Shown piece by piece: positions 19,127 through 27,259 of a stretch of 41,212 bases of DNA (position 1 is the first letter of the stretch; each line of letters begins with the position of its first letter). Under the pieces are notes generated by a model. It was not told the DNA's origin and did not search any database. It was given only the letters and a program-made list of their open reading frames with translations. Source of the stretch: Gammaproteobacteria bacterium (GTDB lineage Bacteria > Pseudomonadota > Gammaproteobacteria > Nevskiales > Nevskiaceae). The DNA is taken from assembly GCA_022599775.1 (NCBI GenBank), contig JAHZLQ010000001.1, positions 1-41,212 of the forward strand, written 5' to 3'. Position numbers and translations under genes: made by a program.

Positions 19127-20680
19127 ATGAGTCCACTGGAAGAACTGTTCGAACGATATGGTCCGCGCTACCGGCTCTGGGTCACCCTGACGGTGATGCT
19201 GGGGCTGGTCGGCCTGGGCATGTCGATCACCATCGTCAACGTCGCGATTCCCTACATCAAGGGCGCCTTCGGCATGAGCGACGCGCAGGTGCAGTGGCTG
19301 TCGACCGGCTTCCTCGCCTCCACCACGGTGTCGCTGCTGATCTCGCCCTGGCTGGTCTCCGCCGTAGGCCAGCGCGCCACATTCATGGGCTTGCTGCTGG
19401 TATTCATCGCCGCCTCGATCCTCGGCGGCCTGGGCGAAGGCATGGCCGCGCTGGTAGCGGCACGGGTACTGCAGGGCGCGATGACCGGCCTGATCCGGCC
19501 GGTGGCGATGGAGGCGCTGTTCGCGATCTACCCGCCACAGTCGCGTGGCATGGCCACCGCGCTGTACGGCATGAGCCTGAGTCTGCCGCTGACGCTGGCG
19601 ACCGTGGTCGGCGGCTGGCTGGTCGAGAACTACTCCTGGCGCCATGTGTTCTTCATCGTCTTGCCGGTGTGCGTGGCCGGCGTGGTCATGGGCTACTTCT
19701 TCCTGCCCGGACGCGAACACCGCGGCGAGCGCCCGCCGTTCGACTGGCGTGGCGCGGTGCTGGCCTTTGTCGCGATCTTCGCGGTACTGGCTGCGCTGTC
19801 CAACGGTCAGCGCTGGGGCTGGAACGATCCGCGCGTGCTGGAGCTGTTCGGCCTGGGGGCGCTGTGCACCGCAGCGTTCATCGTCTGGCAGAAGCGCGCG
19901 GTACGTCCATTGCTGGATCTGGAGGTCTTCTCCAACCGCGTATTCCTGGCCGGCGCGATCGCGATGTTCCTGTTCGGCGGCACCTTCTACGGAATCATGT
20001 ACCTGCTGCCGCAGTTCGTGCAGTCCATCCTGCATTACAGCCCGATCAGCGCCGGACAGATATTCCTGCCATCCACACTGGTGCTGGCCGTGCTGGTGCC
20101 GCTGGTCGGCCGCCTCAGCGACCGCATCCCCAATCACTGGATCACGCTGCCGGGGCTGGCCTGCGCGGTGTTTTCGGTCTGGCACATGGCGCAGATGGAC
20201 TGGAACACCTCGTTCGCCGCGCTGGCCACGTCGATGGCGGTGCTGTCGGTCGGCATGGCCTCGTTTCCGCCGCCGATCCTGTCGCGCTCGATTGCGTCAC
20301 TGTCCGCGGATCTGGCGAGCTACGGTTCCGGCACGATCAATTTCGCCTTGCAGTTGGGTGGCGCGCTGGGCACCTCCCTGCTGGTGATCATCCTCGATCG
20401 CCGGACCGCCCTGCACGGGCAACATCTCAATGCCGGCGTCAATGCCGACAACAGCATGGCCCAGCAACAGCTGGGCCAGCTGGCGCATCTGGCCGGGCAG
20501 CTTGGCGTTCCGGCGCCGCAGCAGTCCGCGGTGGCGGCCTACCTCACGCAGCGCACCGAGGCGATCTGGGCCTCGACGCTCGGCTACCAGGATGGCTTCT
20601 GGCTGCTCGTGGCCAGCCTGACGGTGGTCGCCGTTCCCGCCCTGCTGCTCAGCCGTTGGCAACACACGGCCCGTGCGTAA
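19127..20680 (+). CDS. DHA2-type MFS multidrug exporter (EmrB-like)
   Basis: Proton-driven drug exporter with about 14 predicted membrane helices. From ATG 19127 (MSPLEELFERYGPRYR) it has 517 residues, normal for DHA2. The family signature is seen in ITIVNVAIPYIKGAFGMSDAQVQWLSTGF, RVLQGAMTGL and motif C-like PLTLATVVGGWLVENYSWRHVF. A periplasmic loop (GQHLNAGVNADN onward) precedes the last helix. The HlyD-type adaptor follows after 43 bp, making an EmrAB-type pair that would need an outer-membrane channel encoded elsewhere. An upstream GTG (19073) would add 18 residues that do not look conserved. Confidence 0.92.
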   Translation: MSPLEELFERYGPRYRLWVTLTVMLGLVGLGMSITIVNVAIPYIKGAFGMSDAQVQWLSTGFLASTTVSLLISPWLVSAVGQRATFMGLLLVFIAASILGGLGEGMAALVAARVLQGAMTGLIRPVAMEALFAIYPPQSRGMATALYGMSLSLPLTLATVVGGWLVENYSWRHVFFIVLPVCVAGVVMGYFFLPGREHRGERPPFDWRGAVLAFVAIFAVLAALSNGQRWGWNDPRVLELFGLGALCTAAFIVWQKRAVRPLLDLEVFSNRVFLAGAIAMFLFGGTFYGIMYLLPQFVQSILHYSPISAGQIFLPSTLVLAVLVPLVGRLSDRIPNHWITLPGLACAVFSVWHMAQMDWNTSFAALATSMAVLSVGMASFPPPILSRSIASLSADLASYGSGTINFALQLGGALGTSLLVIILDRRTALHGQHLNAGVNADNSMAQQQLGQLAHLAGQLGVPAPQQSAVAAYLTQRTEAIWASTLGYQDGFWLLVASLTVVAVPALLLSRWQHTARA

Positions 20681-20723
20681 TGCCGGAGCCGGAATCACGA
20701 CATCCGATTCGAGGAAGCAACGC

Positions 20724-21908
20724 ATGAATTCCCCACATCCACGCCCTGAACCCGGCAGCCGCTACAAGCCGGTCAAACTGGCCGCCACCGGCTTGCTGGT
20801 TCTGCTGTGCCTGACCTGGGGTGCCCTGGCCATCCACCACGGACTCACCCACGTCAGCGCGCAGGATGCGCGGGTAATGGCGAACCAGGTCACGGTGAGC
20901 AGCCGACTGCCGGGTTGGATCGACGAATTCTCGATCATGGCCGGCGATCATCTCGCCAAGGGCAGCTCGGTGGCGAAACTCTACAGCGCCGCCGACGAAC
21001 GCCAGCGCCGGACCCTGGAAGCGAACGTGGCCACGATGCAGGCACGCGTCGACTACGAGCAGGCCCGTCTGAAGCTGGCGCAGCGGCAGTTCCAGGGCGG
21101 CGTCAATGTGAGCGGCCAGGAACTCGCGGCCAGCCGCGCCGCCGAACAGGCGGCCAAGGCGCGCAAGATTCAGGCGGAAAAGGATCTTGCGCGCTCCGAG
21201 CGCCTGCTCGGGAATGACTCGATTTCGCAGCAGCAGCGCGACCGTGACTACTACGCCTTCCAGGCCGCCGAGGCCGAATACGAGCAGGCCCACCAGCAGG
21301 TCGAGGTCAGCCGCTCGGAGGCGGACAACGCACAGGTCGGCTATCTCATCAACGGCTCGCAGATGCCGCTGCCCAATCCGGACGTGCTGCGCGTCGAACT
21401 GCAGGTGGCGCGTCAGGAACTGGCGCATGCCGAGGCAGAGCTGGAGCAGGAACAGCTGCGTCTGCACGATCTGGTGGTGCCCAGCCCGATCGACGGCGTG
21501 GTCAACAAGACCCTGGTGGACCAGGGCGAATACGTCGCCGCCGGCCAGCCGATCCTGATGATGCACAACCCGGACAAGCTGTGGGTGGACGCCAACATCA
21601 AGGAAACCGACATCGGCGAGCTGCGCATCGGCCAAGCGGTCGCGATCACCGTGGACGCCTATCCGGACGAGAGCTTCTCGGGCAAGGTCCAAGTGATCGG
21701 CCGTGCCGCCACCAGCCAGTTCGCGCTGCTGCCGGACCCGAACCCTTCCGGCAATTTCACCAAGATCACGCAGCGCGTGCCGGTGCGCATCAGCCTGGAC
21801 CGGGGGCCGACCGAGCTGATCGGGCCCGGCATGATGGTGGAAGTGGATATCGACATCCGCGATCGCGGGCCTGGCGCCAAGGCCGAGCACACCACGGCCG
21901 GGCTCTGA
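20724..21908 (+). CDS. HlyD/EmrA-family membrane fusion protein
   Basis: Periplasmic adaptor linking the MFS pump to an outer-membrane channel. 394 residues from ATG 20724, which has GAGGAAG about 6 nt upstream. One membrane anchor (residues 20-40, LAATGLLVLLCLTWGALAI) precedes a split lipoyl/barrel-sandwich domain (VSSRLPGWIDEFSIMAGDHL and VPSPIDGVVNKTLVDQGEYV) flanking a long coiled-coil hairpin (about 90-245). The C-terminal beta-barrel has VDANIKETDIGELRIGQAV, as in EmrA. Converges with the lysR gene across 13 bp. Confidence 0.93.
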   Translation: MNSPHPRPEPGSRYKPVKLAATGLLVLLCLTWGALAIHHGLTHVSAQDARVMANQVTVSSRLPGWIDEFSIMAGDHLAKGSSVAKLYSAADERQRRTLEANVATMQARVDYEQARLKLAQRQFQGGVNVSGQELAASRAAEQAAKARKIQAEKDLARSERLLGNDSISQQQRDRDYYAFQAAEAEYEQAHQQVEVSRSEADNAQVGYLINGSQMPLPNPDVLRVELQVARQELAHAEAELEQEQLRLHDLVVPSPIDGVVNKTLVDQGEYVAAGQPILMMHNPDKLWVDANIKETDIGELRIGQAVAITVDAYPDESFSGKVQVIGRAATSQFALLPDPNPSGNFTKITQRVPVRISLDRGPTELIGPGMMVEVDIDIRDRGPGAKAEHTTAGL

Positions 21909-21921
21909 GGGTCGGCCACGC

Positions 21922-22827
21922 TCAGGCACGGTCTAGGCTGGGCGCCAATATCTCCGCCACCCAGTCCATGAATGCACGCACGCGCTGCGGCAAGTGGCGG
22001 CGCTGTGGGTACACCAGTGACACCGGCATCGGCTCGGCCGGATAGTCGGGCAGCACTTCGACCAGACGGCCGCTGTCGAGCAGGCTTCGTTCGCCGGCCG
22101 CAGGCACCTGAATCATGCCAAGTCCGGCGAGACAGGCCGCCTGATACGCGTCCACGCTGTTGACGGTGAGCACGCTCGGCATGTCGATGAAATGGCAGCG
22201 CGTACCGTCGAAGTACTCCCAGCCCGGCGGCTTGCTGCCCAGGGTGCCGACGTAATGGACGATGCGGTGCGCCGCCAGATCGTCCAGCGTCCGCGGCACA
22301 CCGTAGCGCTGCAGATAACCGGGGCTGGCGCAGTTGACGCTGCGAAGCTGCCCCAGCGGCCGTGCAACCAGGCTGGAGTCCGGCAGCGCGCCGATGCGCA
22401 GCACGCAATCGAAGCCTTCGCGCACCACGTCCACGCGGCGGTCGGTACAGCTCAGTTCCACCTGAATATTCGGATGCCGGTCGAGGAATTCCGGCAATCG
22501 CGTGATGACCGTGGCCAGGGCCAGTCCGCCGGGCATGTCCACGCGCAGACGCCCGCGCAGGGTCTGCGGTGAGCTGCGGTACATCGACTGCAGTTCGTCG
22601 AAATCCGCCAGCAGGTCCCGGCAGCGATCGTAGAACTGCTGGCCGTCCGCCGTCGGCCGCACGCTGCGCGTGGTCCGGTGCAGCAACTGCGTGCCAAGCA
22701 TCGCTTCCAGGCGCCGCACCGCCGTCGAGACACTGGCCTTGGGCAAACCCAAGCCGTCGGCGGCGCGCGTGAAGCTGGCCTGCTCGGTCACGCGAACAAA
22801 GATCCGCATGGCTTCGAGTTCGTTCAT
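21922..22827 (-). CDS. LysR-family transcriptional regulator
   Basis: 301 residues. The N-terminal winged HTH (MRIFVRVTEQASFTRAADGLGLPKASVSTAVRRLE) belongs to the large subgroup in which residue 1 starts MNELEAMRIFV. An effector domain follows (RLRVDMPGGLALATVI ... PSLDRA). It is transcribed divergently from the SDR gene across a 110-bp AT-rich spacer, the classic LysR layout, so the SDR gene is the likely target and the regulator probably represses itself. The ligand cannot be told from sequence. It may or may not control the pump pair on its other side. Confidence 0.93.
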   Translation of the reverse strand: MNELEAMRIFVRVTEQASFTRAADGLGLPKASVSTAVRRLEAMLGTQLLHRTTRSVRPTADGQQFYDRCRDLLADFDELQSMYRSSPQTLRGRLRVDMPGGLALATVITRLPEFLDRHPNIQVELSCTDRRVDVVREGFDCVLRIGALPDSSLVARPLGQLRSVNCASPGYLQRYGVPRTLDDLAAHRIVHYVGTLGSKPPGWEYFDGTRCHFIDMPSVLTVNSVDAYQAACLAGLGMIQVPAAGERSLLDSGRLVEVLPDYPAEPMPVSLVYPQRRHLPQRVRAFMDWVAEILAPSLDRA

Positions 22828-22840
22828 TGCCGATCATTGT

Positions 22841-22895
22841 TTCAAATTCATGAACAGTTATATCAAACAAAACCTGTTTATCAGACAAATTTGAA
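22841..22895. promoter_or_regulatory. LysR-type divergent operator region
   Basis: Two nested dyads occupy the lysR-SDR spacer. The outer pair is TTCAAATT (22841-22848) and AATTTGAA (22888-22895), a perfect 8-bp inverted repeat. The inner pair is AAACA (22865-22869) and TGTTT (22875-22879), a T-N11-A-like LysR half-site pattern. The AT-rich composition stands out against the GC-rich genes. A plus-strand TTGTTT (22837-22842) with TATATC (22859-22864) could drive the SDR gene. Confidence 0.55.
22860..22888 (-). promoter_or_regulatory. Sigma70-type promoter for lysR
   Basis: On the minus strand TTGTCT (22888-22883) and TGATAT (22865-22860) are 17 bp apart. Transcription would start near 22853, about 25 nt before the lysR ATG. 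Both hexamers overlap the dyads described for this spacer, consistent with autoregulation. Confidence 0.5.
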
Positions 22896-22937
22896 TCAAT
22901 AAGCTGGCTCCACGCTATCCCTCAACGGAGCAAGACC

Positions 22938-23702
22938 ATGAGCAATTCCCCCAAAATCGTCCTGATCACCGGCGGCAGCCGCGGCCTCGGCCGCGACGCC
23001 GCGCTCAAGCTGGCGCAGCACGGCCGCGATGTGATCCTCACGTACCGCAGCCAGCGCGAGGAAGCGCAGGCCGTGGTCGAACAGATCCAGGCTGCCGGCC
23101 GACGCGCCGTCGCGCTGCCGCTGGATGTCGGCAACAACGCTTCTTTCACGAATTTTGCCGAGCAGCTAAGCGCCAGCCTGCGCGAGATCTGGCAACGCGA
23201 GGACTTCGACTTCCTGATCAACAACGCCGGCATCGGCGTGCATGCGCCCTACGCCGAGACCAGCGAGGCGCAGTTCGACCAGATGGTGAACATCCATCTC
23301 AAGGGGCCGTTTTTCCTGACGCAGACCCTGCTGCCGCTGATCGCTGACGGTGGCCGCATTCTCAACGTCTCCAGCGGACTGGCGCGCTTTTCACTGCCGG
23401 GCTACGCCGCTTACGCGACGATGAAAGGCGGCGTCGAGGTGCTGAGCCGGTACATGGCCAAGGAACTCGGCGAGCGCCACATCACGGTCAACGTGCTCGC
23501 CCCCGGCGCCATCGAGACCGATTTCGGCGGCGGCGCGGTACGCGACAATGCGCAGCTCAACCGCTTCGTCGCTTCGCAGACCGCGCTCGGCCGCGCCGGC
23601 CTACCGGACGATATCGGCGACGCGATGGCGATGCTGCTGTCGCCGGAAGCCAGCTGGATCACCGGCCAGCGCATCGAGGCGTCGGGCGGCATGTTTCTCT
23701 GA
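22938..23702 (+). CDS. SDR-family NAD(P)-dependent oxidoreductase
   Basis: 254-residue classical short-chain dehydrogenase/reductase. The cofactor loop is TGGSRGLG (11-18), the NNAG motif is at 95-98, and the catalytic tetrad is visible as N119, S145/S146, Y159 and K163 (YATMK). The Arg after the glycine motif and YRSQR at the end of strand 2 favour NADPH. ATG 22938 has GGAG 7 nt upstream. The substrate cannot be predicted. Divergent from lysR, which probably regulates it. Confidence 0.92.
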   Translation: MSNSPKIVLITGGSRGLGRDAALKLAQHGRDVILTYRSQREEAQAVVEQIQAAGRRAVALPLDVGNNASFTNFAEQLSASLREIWQREDFDFLINNAGIGVHAPYAETSEAQFDQMVNIHLKGPFFLTQTLLPLIADGGRILNVSSGLARFSLPGYAAYATMKGGVEVLSRYMAKELGERHITVNVLAPGAIETDFGGGAVRDNAQLNRFVASQTALGRAGLPDDIGDAMAMLLSPEASWITGQRIEASGGMFL

Positions 23703-23717
23703 GCGAGCGCGGTGCCC

Positions 23718-23740
23718 GGCCCGTCGGCGATCGGCGGGCC
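23718..23740 (+). terminator. GC hairpin after the SDR gene
   Basis: GGCCCG (23718-23723) and CGGGCC (23735-23740) pair with an 11-nt interior, starting 15 nt after the SDR stop. Only CGGCCTTAT follows, not a real T-run, so termination would be weak or bidirectional. Confidence 0.35.
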
Positions 23741-23750
23741 CGGCCTTATC

Positions 23751-23800
23751 GTGAATCACGCGCGGCGTGATGCCGACCTACCCTCGCCCGCTTGCGGGAG
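23751..23800. repeat. REP-like dispersed repeat, copy 1
   Basis: A 50-bp block beginning GTGAATCACGCGCGG and ending GCTTGCGGGAG. It recurs at 41071-41120 with a single mismatch (position 23762). Each copy has two hairpins: ATCACGC/GCGTGAT with a 3-nt loop, and CCCGC-TT-GCGGG. Location between convergent genes (SDR and sulfotransferase) and the paired-hairpin structure are typical of REP-type extragenic palindromes. This copy is not interrupted by an IS. Confidence 0.8.
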
Positions 23801-23838
23801 CGGTGGCTGGGGGGACGGCCATGCCGCAGGCGATTCAT

Positions 23839-23867
23839 ACGGCCGGTGCGGCTTGCGGCACGGCCGT
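23839..23867. repeat. Stem-loop overlapping the sulfotransferase stop codon
   Basis: A 29-nt structure with a 10-bp stem, one bulged G and an 8-nt loop. The outer arms are ACGGCCG (23839-23845) and CGGCCGT (23861-23867). The last base pair uses the final base of the sulfotransferase TAA. No U-run follows in either direction, so it may be a 3'-end stabiliser rather than an intrinsic terminator. Confidence 0.4.
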
Positions 23868-24955
23868 TAGAGATAGCCGTACTGGCGCAGACTGTCGCCG
23901 GCGATCGACTCCACCACGTCGAAGCCGCCATAGCGGTTGCGGTGATGAATCACGCCCACCTGATCGATCTGCTGCCGATAGGCCTCGTTCTTCGGTGACG
24001 GCAGCTTGCAGAACTCGTGGATCAGGCGCATCTGCTCGCGCGGATTGTGCAGCACGTCCTCGTAACGAACTTCGTAGCAATGCTCGAGCTGCGGCCGCAG
24101 CTGGTTCATCAGCTTCACCGAGTCGTCCCACACCGTGGCCGTGGTGCGCAGATCGTCGAGCCCGTATTCGTCCGCCGCCTGTTCCAGCGCGGGCACGCGC
24201 GGATAAGGCACGAACGGCTGCTCGCGGAACAGCGGATGATCCACCTTGATGTCCTGTTCGCGCTGACGGCGGAACAACTTGAGCATCGAATTGGCGACCA
24301 TGCGCCCGTCGCGGACCAGGTAGATGAAGCGCGCGTCCGGGAAGATGTCCTGCAGCAACAGCACCTCGGTCAGCAGCGCCGGACACTTGCTGAGGAAACG
24401 CCGCGCGCCGCGTTCACGCGAACACGCGATCACCTGCCGAATCGAGTCCCGAATCCAGTCGATGCGCTCCGGCGCAAAGTCGTCGATACGACGGGGACTG
24501 CGACTCAGCGTGCACGGGTCCATGTCCAGCGCCTCGCCCCAGAAGCCCATCGCCTCCGACGGCGAGCTGCCGTCGACATAAACGCTGTCGCGCAGATAAC
24601 GTTCGCCGCGCACGTCGAGACGCAGCTTGCGGCGCAGCCATTCCACGGCATAGAAGCTCCGCGGATCGCGAAACATGTTCATGGTGTGGGTGAAATAGGC
24701 GATGCGTTCGTTCGCCGCCAGCAGCTGCATCAGCATCGTCGAGCCACAACGCGGCGTGCCGATGATGAACACCGGCGCCTCGATCTCGATGCCGCGCGTG
24801 TCCGCCTTGAGCAGGCTGCGGCTCAGCAGCTTCATCAACCGGGCGCTGGGCGGTTCGCCCGCGGGCACCGCATGCTGACCCTCCCATTGTCGAGAAAGCA
24901 ACAGCCTCGATGCGAGATTTCGATAGGCGACCGGAGCAGGCGCGCTGTTCGACAT
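23867..24955 (-). CDS. Sulfotransferase-family protein
   Basis: 362 residues. The PAPS 5'-phosphosulfate-binding loop is GTPRCGSTML (66-75), and the 3'-phosphate-binding region is YLVRDGRMVANSML, so it should transfer sulfate from PAPS to a hydroxyl or amine. The form with RCGST and the C-terminal RYEDVLHNP block belongs to the bacterial Sulfotransfer_3-type group, whose substrates are mostly unknown (lipids, glycans or small metabolites). No signal peptide. It is 27 bp downstream of the ferritin-like metal-dependent hydrolase gene on the same strand, so the two are probably cotranscribed. Confidence 0.85.
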   Translation of the reverse strand: MSNSAPAPVAYRNLASRLLLSRQWEGQHAVPAGEPPSARLMKLLSRSLLKADTRGIEIEAPVFIIGTPRCGSTMLMQLLAANERIAYFTHTMNMFRDPRSFYAVEWLRRKLRLDVRGERYLRDSVYVDGSSPSEAMGFWGEALDMDPCTLSRSPRRIDDFAPERIDWIRDSIRQVIACSRERGARRFLSKCPALLTEVLLLQDIFPDARFIYLVRDGRMVANSMLKLFRRQREQDIKVDHPLFREQPFVPYPRVPALEQAADEYGLDDLRTTATVWDDSVKLMNQLRPQLEHCYEVRYEDVLHNPREQMRLIHEFCKLPSPKNEAYRQQIDQVGVIHHRNRYGGFDVVESIAGDSLRQYGYL

Positions 24956-24982
24956 GGGAATCGTCCGGGTTCGGTGCTTGAA

Positions 24983-25873
24983 CTATGCCACGGCCCGGAC
25001 GGGCGGTCTTTCCGGCCAGACCACGGCGCGGCAGGCAAGAAGTGCGTCGCCGGTTTCCTCGTAGACCGAACGCCAGCGCTGATATTCGACCATGCCCCCA
25101 TGATCCCAGGGATCGAAACCCGGACGGTAGTACGCCAGATAGTGCCCCAGCATCGAGGTATACAGACCGCCCCGACCGAACAGTTCGTTGAGCCCCCTGG
25201 CCCATAGGCGCGCCTGCTTCCGATACGGCAGACCATCGGCATTGAACATCAGCTGCATCACGAAAAAGGTGTGCAGAAAGAACTGCAGGCTGATGTAGCC
25301 CATCGCGCCGACCCGAAGCACATAGCCGCCGCGCGCGGCGTCCCGCAGAACGCGCAGGGCGACGGCCTTGTGTTCGATCTCTTCGGCGCCATGCCAAGTG
25401 AACAGGGCCACCACGCGCTCATCAGCGTCGGCAAACACATCCCGGCCGCGCTCGAACAGGCAGTGCGAGGTGATCGAGGTCATATGCTCACCCGCCGCCG
25501 TCAGCGCGAGAGTCAGTTTTTTCGGCATGATTTTGCGGAACGTGTCCAAGGCCTTGCGGCTGCGCCGGTCGACCTCGGCCACCGGCATGCCCTGAACCGC
25601 CAGACGCTCGTTGTAGCGGGCGTGCTCCATCGAGTGCTGGCCTTCCTGACGCACGAAATCCTTCACCGCCTGCGCCAATTCCGGATCGTCGACACGGCTC
25701 GCAAAGTCACGGACGCACTGCACGAAGAAGCGCTCGCCGGCCGGAAAACGCATCGAGCAGGCATCGAAGAAACGCGTCCAGAATGGATCATCGGCGAACC
25801 AGTAGCGCGGAATCTCGGCGTGGAGACCGAAGTCGAGCGCCTCGCGCGGAATTATCGTCGGCTGGTCTTGCAT
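24983..25873 (-). CDS. Predicted metal-dependent hydrolase (PF10118-like), ferritin-like metal ligands
   Basis: 296 residues from ATG 25873 (MQDQPTIIPREALDF). It resembles the family annotated 'predicted metal-dependent hydrolase', but the likely ligands follow a di-iron helical-bundle pattern: E47, E77-x2-H80 in QEGQHSMEH, E129-H130, and E165-x2-H168 in WHGAEEIEHKA. Two ExxH motifs about 88 residues apart are what ferritin-like oxygenases show. A hydrophobic helix near 185-205 (MGYISLQFFLHTFFVMQLMF) may contact membrane. Function is unknown; with the adjacent sulfotransferase it could modify a lipid or steroid-like substrate, which is inference. Confidence 0.75.
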   Translation of the reverse strand: MQDQPTIIPREALDFGLHAEIPRYWFADDPFWTRFFDACSMRFPAGERFFVQCVRDFASRVDDPELAQAVKDFVRQEGQHSMEHARYNERLAVQGMPVAEVDRRSRKALDTFRKIMPKKLTLALTAAGEHMTSITSHCLFERGRDVFADADERVVALFTWHGAEEIEHKAVALRVLRDAARGGYVLRVGAMGYISLQFFLHTFFVMQLMFNADGLPYRKQARLWARGLNELFGRGGLYTSMLGHYLAYYRPGFDPWDHGGMVEYQRWRSVYEETGDALLACRAVVWPERPPVRAVA

Positions 25874-25877
25874 ATTT

Positions 25878-25896
25878 GATCGAGCCCCCCTCGATC
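25878..25896 (-). promoter_or_regulatory. Stem-loop with G-rich loop just before the hydrolase start
   Basis: GATCGAG and CTCGATC are perfect 7-bp arms around five bases that read GGGGG in the mRNA. The hairpin ends 4 nt before the ATG, and its G-rich loop plus arm (GAGGGGGG) is the only purine tract resembling a Shine-Dalgarno site. It may therefore control translation. It also lies in the 139-bp divergent spacer to the MFS gene and could be an operator. Confidence 0.45.
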
Positions 25897-26012
25897 CATC
25901 ATTCGGCGCGTGCGGTTTGCGTGGCCAGCCTATCAGCTTGGCGATCATCACTCGTCCGCAGCGCCCCCGGAACCGAGATACATTTCACCTTTCCCGCCGA
26001 GTTTTCCGTCCC

Positions 26013-27188
26013 GTGAATGCCCGAGAATGGCGCGCCGCGTGCGCCTTGACCTTTGTCAGCGTGCTGAGAATGCTGGGCATGTTCGCGATTCTGCCGGTGC
26101 TCGCGCTCTATGCGGACCAGCTCCCGGGCGGCGCCACGGCGATCCAGGTGGGTCTGGCCATCGCCCTGTTCGGACTGGTGCAGGCGCCGTTGCAGATCCC
26201 GTTCGGCATCGCCTCGGACCACTTCGGGCGCAAACCGGTTGTCATCGGCGGTGTGCTGCTGCTGGCCGTCGGGAGCTTTGTCGCGGGCCGCGCGCAGGAC
26301 ATTCAATGGATCATGCTGGGGCGTGCGCTGCAGGGTGCCGGTGCGGTGTCGGCGGTCCTTGCAGCTTGGCTGGCCGACACCACCCGCGACGAGGTACGCG
26401 CCCAGGCGATGGCCGTGCACGGCGCCGGTGTCGGACTGTCCTTCGTACTGGCCCTGGTGCTGGGGCCGGTGCTGGCCGGCAGTATCGGCGTCAAGGGAAT
26501 CTTTACCCTCACCGGTGTGCTCGCACTGCTCTCGATACCGGTCTTGCTGGCCGGTGTAGGCAAGGCGCCGATACAGGCGCCTGCATGGGCGACGACCAAC
26601 GATGGCGCGCTCCGGACCCTGCGCGAACGCCGGCTGCTCGGTCTCAACGGCGGCGTGTTTCTGCTCAACGCCATGATGACCTGCCTGTTCGCCGCCATGC
26701 CGTTCGCACTGGTCGACACACTCGGCCTGCCGGCCGCCCGGCACTGGATGTTCTACCTGCCGGTGCTGCTCGGTTCGCTGCTGCTGGTCTGGCCCTTGCT
26801 GCGCTGGCAAGGTCTGACCCCGGTACGGGGCCTGATGTTTCAGGGCGCGGTGGGCCTGCTCGGGCTGTCACTCGGTCTGGCGGCGATCGCCCTGCAATCA
26901 CGCGCCATGCTGGTGATCACGATCGTGCTGTTTTTCATCGCGTACGGCTATTTGCAGGCGACGATGCCGGCCCTGGTGTCGCACGTCGCCGCGCCGCGAC
27001 AACGCGGATTGGCGCTCGGCGTGTTCAATACCGCCCAAGTGCTGGGTGCGGCCATCGGCAACCTGATCGGCGGGTTTGCGCGGCAGCAGGGCGGCACGGC
27101 GGCCACGCTGCTCGCCGCCGCGCTGCTGTCCGTGATCTGGCTGAGCTTTGTCCGCAGCGGCCGCCTGGCGGACCGCCAAACGAACTGA
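26013..27188 (+). CDS. MFS transporter, YajR-like
   Basis: 391 residues with 12 predicted membrane helices. It aligns by eye with E. coli YajR: SVLRMLGMFAILPVLALYADQL, the A-loop motif SDHFGRKPVVIGG, LGRALQGAGAVSAV and the last helices GLALGVFNTAQVLGAAIGNLIGG. E. coli YajR has a C-terminal cytoplasmic YAM domain; this protein stops right after helix 12 and lacks it. I start at GTG 26013 (VNAREWRAA); upstream codons in frame encode nothing typical. Substrate unknown, probably an efflux carrier. Divergent from the metal-dependent hydrolase gene. Confidence 0.85.
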   Translation: MNAREWRAACALTFVSVLRMLGMFAILPVLALYADQLPGGATAIQVGLAIALFGLVQAPLQIPFGIASDHFGRKPVVIGGVLLLAVGSFVAGRAQDIQWIMLGRALQGAGAVSAVLAAWLADTTRDEVRAQAMAVHGAGVGLSFVLALVLGPVLAGSIGVKGIFTLTGVLALLSIPVLLAGVGKAPIQAPAWATTNDGALRTLRERRLLGLNGGVFLLNAMMTCLFAAMPFALVDTLGLPAARHWMFYLPVLLGSLLLVWPLLRWQGLTPVRGLMFQGAVGLLGLSLGLAAIALQSRAMLVITIVLFFIAYGYLQATMPALVSHVAAPRQRGLALGVFNTAQVLGAAIGNLIGGFARQQGGTAATLLAAALLSVIWLSFVRSGRLADRQTN

Positions 27189-27259
27189 ATGTGCGCAAGC
27201 CCGTGACGGGGCGTGACGAAACGCCGCGGGGCGATCCGGTCCGGACCACGCATTCCAGC

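Noticed and set aside
18980-20185. 401-codon minus-strand frame opposite the DHA2 transporter
   Set aside because: Gln/Arg/His-rich shadow composition without hydrophobic or domain pattern.
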